This document shows positions 32,484-41,400 of a DNA stretch of 64,000 nucleotides, piece by piece; within the stretch, counting starts at the first letter, position 1, and the number at the start of each line of letters is the position of its first letter. Origin of the DNA: Aequorivita sp. (GTDB lineage: Bacteria; Bacteroidota; Bacteroidia; Flavobacteriales; Flavobacteriaceae); NCBI GenBank assembly GCA_024637015.1, contig JAGXGE010000026.1, forward strand, positions 124,001-188,000, given 5' to 3'. The position numbers and the translations under genes are program-made. Below the pieces are notes generated by a model. It saw only the letters and a program-made list of their open reading frames with translations. It searched no databases and was not told where the DNA came from.

Positions 32484-35400
32484 ATGAAAAACCTCACCTT
32501 TTTATTTATATTCACCTTTTTCTGTAATGTAGTCTCGGCACAACAAAAACATTCGGTTGAATTTCAAGGAATAACAATCGAAATGCCAGAAAATATAAAG
32601 GGCTTCCAATGGGCTAATCTTCCCAAATCTGCACAACTAGCGAATGGTTATGTAGGTTGGATTCAGTTTTATGAAATTCCGCAACAAAACGTTCAAGATC
32701 GTTTCAAAAATCGAAATTTTGACCTTTTAGAGTATATAGGAAACAAAACCTATTTGTTTTATACCACAGGTTCAAATGGCGTACAATTTCTGCGAAATAA
32801 CGGGGTGCGTTCGATAATTCCAGTACAGGGAAACACGAAACTTTCAGAGAATTTACGCAACGGGAATATTGAGCCCTATGCCATACAAGGCGATAAGCTC
32901 TTGGTAACCTTAGAACACAATACCTTAGTAAGTACAAACTTTGTAATAAGTGATTTGGCTGAAAAGCAAATTTCTGTCGCTCAACAATACAAAGCCACTA
33001 ATATTATAGATTTAATAATCCCTAACAACTGTTTGGATGCACTTGCAGAATTACCGTACGTGAAGTGGGTGGAACTTATTGTAGCCCCATCTGTACCAGA
33101 CGATACAAGAGGTAGAAATCTTCACCGCGCTAGTGGTTTGGACACACAAACCTCTGCAGGTAGAAACTATACAGGCGATGGCATAGGAGTTATGGTTCGC
33201 GACGATGGTATTGTAGGCCCTCATATTGATTTTCAAGGTAGAATTGACAATAGTAACGCAACAGGTACCGGGCAAACACACGGTGATGGTGTAGGAGGGA
33301 TTATGGCAGGCGCTGGAAATTTAAACCCTTCTATTAGAGGTATGGCTGCAGGATCTGACGTTTTTGTGGTGAATTATCAACCCAATTTCTTGGACACAGC
33401 AACCACCACTCTTATTAATGATGGGAGTGTTCAAATTACCAACTCTTCCTATAGTAACGGATGTAACGCCGGCTATACAACCATTACCCGAACGGTAGAT
33501 ACGCAAACACACGATATTACTTCCTTGCTACACGTCTTTTCTGCTGGTAACTCGAACAATAATGAATGTGGATACGGAGCCGGAAACCAATGGGGAAATA
33601 TAACAGGCGGACATAAACAAGGAAAAAATGTCATTACAACGGCCAATGTGTTTTTTGATGGTACGCTTGTAAATTCAAGCAGTAGAGGGCCTGCGCACGA
33701 CGGTAGAATAAAGCCAGATATTACTGCAAATGGACAAAACCAACTTTCAACAAGCGAAAACAATGGCTACCTTACTTTTGGAGGAACCTCGGGTGCTGCT
33801 CCAGGAATTGCAGGAGTTTCTGCTCAGTTATACGAAGTATATGGAGACGCCAACGGAGGTACTTTCCCGCCTTCTGGCCTTGTGAAAGCAACATTGCTAA
33901 ATACTGCAAACGACTACGGAAATGTGGGCCCAGACTACAAGTTTGGTTGGGGTATTGTAAATGGTTTACGCGCTGCCAAACTTCTGGAAGACAACCGCTA
34001 TTTAACAAGTTCTATCTCTCAAGGAACTACAAACACGCATAGTATTTCTGTGCCTTCTGGTACTACGCAAGTACGATTTATGGTGTACTGGACAGATGAG
34101 CCTGCTACAAGTGGTGCCACTACAGCATTGGTAAACGATTTAGACCTTGTAGTCACAGCCCCTTCCTCTACACCGTATGAGCCATGGATCTTGGATCCAA
34201 CACCTAATCCTATAAACTTGGACGCACCAGCAACCAACGGTCCAGATCACCTTAATAATGTAGAACAAGTTCTAATTAATAATCCTGCTGCTGGAACTTA
34301 TAATCTAGATGTTTCTGGATTTAGTGTGCCCATGGGGCCACAAGAATATTTTGTAGTATACGAAATGATTGAAGAGGAGTTAACCCTTACATATCCAAAT
34401 GGTGGCGAAAAATTTGTACCGGGTACTGTAGAAACTATTCATTGGGATGCCATAAATACTACAGATAGCTTTACAATAGAATATTCTATAGATAATGGAG
34501 GTTCTTGGACTCCAACCACTACAGTTCCAAATACAACAACCAATATAGACTGGACAGTACCTTCACAAATTACAGGGGATGCATTAATTAGAATTACAAG
34601 TGGAAGTTTTCAGGATGTAAGTGATGTAAAATTTTCGATCGCTACTCAGCCAACCGGTTTACAATATACTATCGTATGTCCGCAAAGTGCAAATTTTTCT
34701 TGGAATGCTGTTGCTAACGCAGAATTATATGACGTCTATTTATTAGGTGCTGAAACAATGGAAGTAGCAGGCACTACTTCGAACACTTTTATAAGTGTGC
34801 CTATTGTAAATGGCGAAGAACCACTATGGGCTGCTATAGTTGCAAAAAACGCTACTCAAGGTTGGGAAAGCAGAAGGACAATAGCTATTAATAACACAGG
34901 ATTTCTTAACTGTAGTCTTTCAGATGATATTGGGATTGAAATACTAAATACTCCATCGGATTTTGAATTGGAATGTTCTGGGGGGTCAGAGGTGACTATT
35001 TCGGTACGACTTCAAAGTTTTGGATCACAACCTCAAAGTAACTTTACCTATTCATATCAGTTAGATGATGGAGCTATCATACAAGAAACATATACAGGAA
35101 CGCTTGCAAGTGGTCAAAATGTTACGATTGATTTTGGGACTCCGCTAACATTTCTTGCAAATGGAAATTACACCCTAAATACCGCAGTAAATTTAGCTGG
35201 AGATGAAAACCCATTCAATGATACAGACACATTAGATTTCTTTATGACTTTAGAGCCTACGGCCTTAGATTTTGAAGAAACTTTTGAAACCAACGGTTTC
35301 CCTCCAAGTGGATGGACACTTAATAACCCAGATAATTCCACAACTTGGCAACAACGTGATAATGTAGTTGGAAGTGATGGAACTACAACTACAACCGCCT

Positions 35401-38400
35401 TTATGGATGGTGCGAATTATTCTGCAAGTGGACAATTAGATACCTTCACATTAGAGTATATTGATTTACAAGGAGCGACAGGAACCTCACTAAGTTTTGA
35501 TTTGGCGAAAGCACAATGGTCAACAGCTTACAATGATAGACTCGAAGTTGAAATTTCTATCGATTGTGGTGCAACCTTTACGAATATCTATAGTAAAGAT
35601 GGTCTAACGCTAGCCACGGTACCCTACATTAACGCTGCTTGGACACCAAGTTCTTCTTCAGATTGGAGAACTGAGAATTTGAGCCTAGCAGCATATGAAG
35701 GACAAATTGTCCAAATTCGGTTTATTAATGTGAATGACTATAGTAATAATACGTTTATAGATAATATAAAAGTAGATGGCATTGTTATCAATCAAGAACC
35801 TACAAGAGTATCACTAGCTGGTGGGGAACTTTTAATTGAAGATATAGTAGATAAAGACGATACACTTACTATTACTTATGGAGGAGGCATATATACCATA
35901 ACCGATACGAATGGAGGCTTTATAAATACTATGGTTCCAGGAAGTATGGGGGACGGCACAGCTACTGTGACAATACCAGAAGCCGGTGTAACCAGTATTT
36001 TGGTAAACACCATAGGTGGTGATGACTTACTTACAGTAGATTATTCCGGTGGAAACTTTGCTGTTCCAATTGCCTATAATGGCGGAACACATACAAACGT
36101 ACCAGGGGATTTAATGATGCTATCTGGAGGACCTACATTCACTGGAGTGACTCATACTTTTGTGAATGCTAACGACGGTAGTGTAGCTGTGGCTGGAAAC
36201 GGCTTACTTACCTATACAGGTTTAGAGCCTATTGTAGATAACTTAAGTGCTACAGATAGAGTATTTAACTTTACAGGCGGCGCCGAGACCATTACATTAG
36301 ATAATGGGGGTACCTTAGTCAATCAAATAGACTCAACGCTAGGGGAGAGTGTCGATTTTAACAACCCAAGTGGCTCTTTAACCATTAATACAGAAGTTGG
36401 GGTAGGTACAGGAGCAGATATTTTAAATATTGAAGGGCTGGATGCAAACTTTGATGCAGATTTAACAGTAAATAGCGGTAATGATGACAACGTAAATTTC
36501 CTATTGAATCCAACAGCTATAGCTTCAGGAGATATTGCTGTAACTACAGGAATTCTGAACATTAGCCAAGACATTGCCACCACAGGAAATATAAACCTAA
36601 CTTCAGAAAGAAATACAACTATAAATAACAACGCAACACTATCTATTACAGATGGAGCTATTACTATGCTAGCTGGAACCACTCCAGTTGTTGGAGATGT
36701 TTATAAGGGAATTTTACTAGAAAACGGAAACCTTAGTGCTACCTCAGGAGCTATTACACTTACAGGTACAGGCAGTAATGATGGTGTAAGTAGCAGAACC
36801 CAAGGTGTTTTTGTTACAGGAGCTTCTTTACTAGAAACAACTACAGGAGAGATTACAATTACAGGAACAGGGGCATCCTCTGGATTAGATAGAATGTCTG
36901 GTATTCGAATAAACGATAATGCAGCCAATGCAGCTATATTACGATCTGTAGATGGAACTATTACTTTAAATGGGACAGGAGGAAATGGAACAAGTGACTT
37001 TAATGTAGGAGTAGTTATTGACGGTTTAAACCCTATACAATTAACAGGGAATGGATCTCTAGATGTTACTGGGCAAGGAGGTGCGGGAGCTCAAGCTAAT
37101 TATGGTATTGGTATACAAACGGCAACTGTATCAGTGGCAGATGGTACCATTACCCTAAATGGAACTTCGGGTAACGGCAGCAGTAATTTTCAAGCAGGAG
37201 TATCCATTGGTTTTGATGCTTCTTTGCAAATTTCTGGACCTGGAGCAATGAACATTACTGGTTCAGGAGGAAATGGTGTAGATGCCGGTTATGGCGTCTA
37301 TGTTTTTAACAATGCAAGTTTATCAGTTTCAAGTGGAGCTATCAATTTAATTGGAACTGCAGCCAATGGAACAGGTAATTTTAATTCAGGAGTAAACATA
37401 AGTACGGGAGCTACTATAGAGGCCACAGGAAATGGTGCTATTACTATAACAGGTACAGGAGCTGCTGGAGTACAAAATAATCGAGGAGTTCTTTTAGGAG
37501 AAACATCCATTACAACTGCAGGAGGAGGCACTTCCATTACTGGACAAGGAGGAACGGGTGATTTAGGTGTCACTGGGATTATAATTTTTGATAGTACAAC
37601 AATTGCAGATACAGCTGATGGTGCTATTGTGCTTAATGGCACTGCGGGCGTAGGTATTCAGCAAAATTCGGGGGTATTATCTCTTGGAACCATACAGTCT
37701 TTTGATGGACCTATCTCCATTACAGGGGTTGGGAATGGAACCGCTAATAATAACCAAGGTGTTGCTTTAAGAGATACAGCTTTAATTGAAAATTTAGGTG
37801 AAGGTTCAATTTTAATAGATGGCCAAGCTGGAAATGGAAATGACCTATTCAATATTGGTGTTTTAAGTTCAGGAACTGTAAGATCTATAGATGGTGGTAT
37901 AACAATTATAGGCCAAGGAAATGGAACCAATAATGAAAATCACGGTATTAACATTTTTGAAAATGGTCTAGTTGAAAGCACTGGGGATGGCGCTATATCT
38001 TTTACAGGTACAGGCGCAAATGGTTTTAGAGAGAATATTGGTATTCTACTTGATGGAGTAGCACCACGGGTTTTGTCATACAATGGTGCTGTTACATTTA
38101 ATGGTGTTGGAGGTAATGCTACTGATAATTTTAATTCAGGGGTTGCCCTCGAAGAAGGAGCAACTATTGCTTCCTCAGGAACTGGAGCCATCACCTTAAA
38201 TGGTACAGGTGTAAACGGCTTTAGTGGAAACAACGGTGTTGTCATAGAAGGAACAACTACTTCGGTTGCCTCAAATGGTGGTGGTATTTCAATGACTGGT
38301 ACTGGTGGTACTGGTGGTGGTAATCTTAATGTTGGGATACGAGTAGATGGAGCTACTATACTAGATCTAAGTAGTACAGGCAGTATATCTATAGATGGAA

Positions 38401-41400
38401 CAGGAGGTTCCAGTAGTGATGTATCAGTTGGAGTGTTCTTTAGAGCAGACGCTTCTATTATAACCAATGGTGGTGGAATAGCTATGATTGGGCAAGGAGG
38501 ATCTGGCCCTGGTGATTTTAATGCTGGAATTATGACTCAAGAAACAGTAACAATTACTGATACTGCAATGGGTGATATTTCACTTAATGGAACAGGAGGC
38601 TCAGGAGTCAATACTGCTGGAGGTATATTTTTATATAACACCGCTGTAACCTCTGTAGATGGATCTCTTTCTGCAATTGGTATGGGAGGAACGGGAACTG
38701 AAGATTATGCTAATGGAATCTATATGCAAGATTCAGCATTAGATACTGGTTCGGGTAACATAACGCTAGACGGTACAGGTGGTGCTGGTGATGCTTTAAA
38801 TTCAGGAATACTTTCATTTACGTCCTCTTTTAATACTACCGATGGTGCTATTCAAATGACTGGAGAAGCGACCGACGTTACAGGTGATTTCAACCAAGGA
38901 ATTGGACTTGTTGATAATTTAATTGAGGCTACAAACGGTGCTATTAGTTTAGTAGGTACTTCTGGTGACGCCGCCAATCCTGGGATAGAAATTGCTTCTA
39001 CAAATAGTCCAATTACTGCAGGCTCTACGATTACAGTAACTACCAATGTTGGTGTTTTAAATACACCAGAAGGAATACCAGCGACGGCAGTATTTGAAGC
39101 TGCCACTACTAGTATTAATGGAACAATTGCACCTGGGCCATCTGTGGCATATGCTGTAACAAATACTATTGGACAAACGACTATAACTGGTGATTTTGAC
39201 TTAACTGCGGGTTCTTTGGAAGTAGAAATAGAAAATCTTACAATTGCAGGAATAGATTTTGACCAAATAGTAGTTAATGGTTTAGTAGATATTACGGGTG
39301 CTACTTTAACGCTGGTTGATAATTTTGCTGGCGTAGGAACTCCATCTGATGTTATAATCCTTATTGACAATGATGGAGTAGATGCGGTTACAGGAACCTT
39401 TACGGGGCTTCCAGAGGGTGCGTCAATTAATTTTAATGAAGAAACCTGGTTTATATACTATGCAGAAGGAGATGGAAACGATGTGGCACTTCGTTTTAGA
39501 CCCATCAACATACTAGTAGATGCAGGTGGAAACCTCGTTTTTACAGATATAGTAGGAGAAGACGATGAACTAACCATTATAAAAGAAGGAACTAATTATC
39601 GTATAAGCGACCCTAATAAACCAGTAATTGCTGGAGAAGGCGCTATACAAGATGGCGATGAAGTAGTAGTTCCTATCGCTTCGGTTACTGGAGACATTAA
39701 TATCAATACATTAAATGGAGATGATAGTTTAAACGTGGACCTTGATGGAGGAGATTTTGAAGATACAATCAACTATAATGGTGGAAATCAAAACACCAGC
39801 CCAGGAGATAGTATGCTATTGTCGTCCGCTGGAATGTATACAAATGTTACGCACAATTTTATAAATGAAAGTGACGGATTCGTAGATGTAACAGGAAATA
39901 ATACAATTAATTATACAGGGCTAGAACCTATACTTGATAACTTAAATGCAGCCGACAGGGTATTTAATTTTACCGGAGGTGCAGAAACCATCACAGTAAA
40001 TGCTGGTGGGACACTGGATAACCAAATAGACTCCACCTTAGGGGAGAGTGTAGATTTTAACAATCCAACAACCTCCTTAACCATTAATACAGAAGTTGGT
40101 GGGGGTTCAGGAGCAGATACTGTAAATATGGAAGGCATTGCGCTAGGCTTTGATGCAGACTTAACAATTAATGGCGGTGCAGATGATGTGGTAAATTTCC
40201 AAACCAACCCAACGGCTATTGGTACAGGAAATTTAACTGCTACTGGATTAGGTATTTTTGTTTTCCAAAATATAACCACAAGTGGTCTTGGAGCTATCGA
40301 TTTTACAGCAAATAGAAATATATACGTACAGCCTTTAGCTACAGTTTCTTCACAAGATGGAGCTATCACATTTATAGCCAATAGCTCTGGTGCTTTGTCA
40401 GCAACACAGGATTTTGATGCTATCTTAATTAATGGTGAAGTGAATACCTCAGGAACCGGATCGATTGACTTTACAGGGAATGGAGGCAGTACAGGAGCAA
40501 CAGAATTTAATATAGGAATTGCCGTGGAGGGCGCCAATGCTAAAGTTGAAACAACGGGAACAGGCGCCATTACGATGACAGGAACGGGAGGTTCTGGTAG
40601 TAGCAACAATTCAGGTGTTATGGTAAGCTTTGGAGGTCTTATAGCAGCCAATGGTAGCGCAATTGATATTACCGGGAATGGTGGAAGTGATGGATTTGGC
40701 ATACATAATATTGGTGTAAGATTGCGTGTTAATGGTACTATTTCAAATACTGGAGCTGGAACTATTTCATTAAATGGAACTGGTGCAGATAATGGAAACA
40801 GCAATTATGGAGTTCAGGCTTTGGGAGGATCTATTGTTTCTGCAGTAAACGGGGAAATTACGCTGAATGGAACTGGAGGAAATGGTGCACATGCCAATCA
40901 AGGATTACGCATTGAAGGTGCTGGGACGAAAATTACAACCATTGATGGCGGAATAACCCTAAACGGAACAGGAGGAAACGCTACAGGCAATAACAACGAA
41001 GGCGTAACCATTATATTAGATGCGCTAATTGAAGCCACAGGCTCGGGCGCAATAAACATAACAGGAAATGCAGTAAGTGGATTAAATTTAAACAAAGGTG
41101 TTGTCTTTTTTAATGCAGATATGAGTTCTGCAGGAGGAGGCATCACTATTAATGGAACCGGTGGAGGAACCAACAATAATAATTTAGGTATTAGTATTGA
41201 AGGTGGATCTGTTATAGAAGATACTCTTGATGGAAACATATCATTAACAGGTTCGGGAGCAGCAGGTGTTGATTTTAATATTGGAGTTGATATCACTGGA
41301 GGAAGTTTTATTCGAATAAACGATGGAGATATAAGCATTATGGCTACTGGTGGTAATGGAACTGGAAATAACAACTTAGGTCTTAGAAATAGTGGTGGCT

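Noticed and set aside
39911-40804. Long open frames on the minus strand inside the giant S8 gene (up to 297 residues), with others at 37940-38467, 38852-39370 and 40898-41374.
   Set aside because: They are Pro/Val/Ser/Ile-rich mirror images of the repetitive Gly/Thr/Asn codons of the plus strand, have no recognisable domains and vanish outside the repeat arrays.
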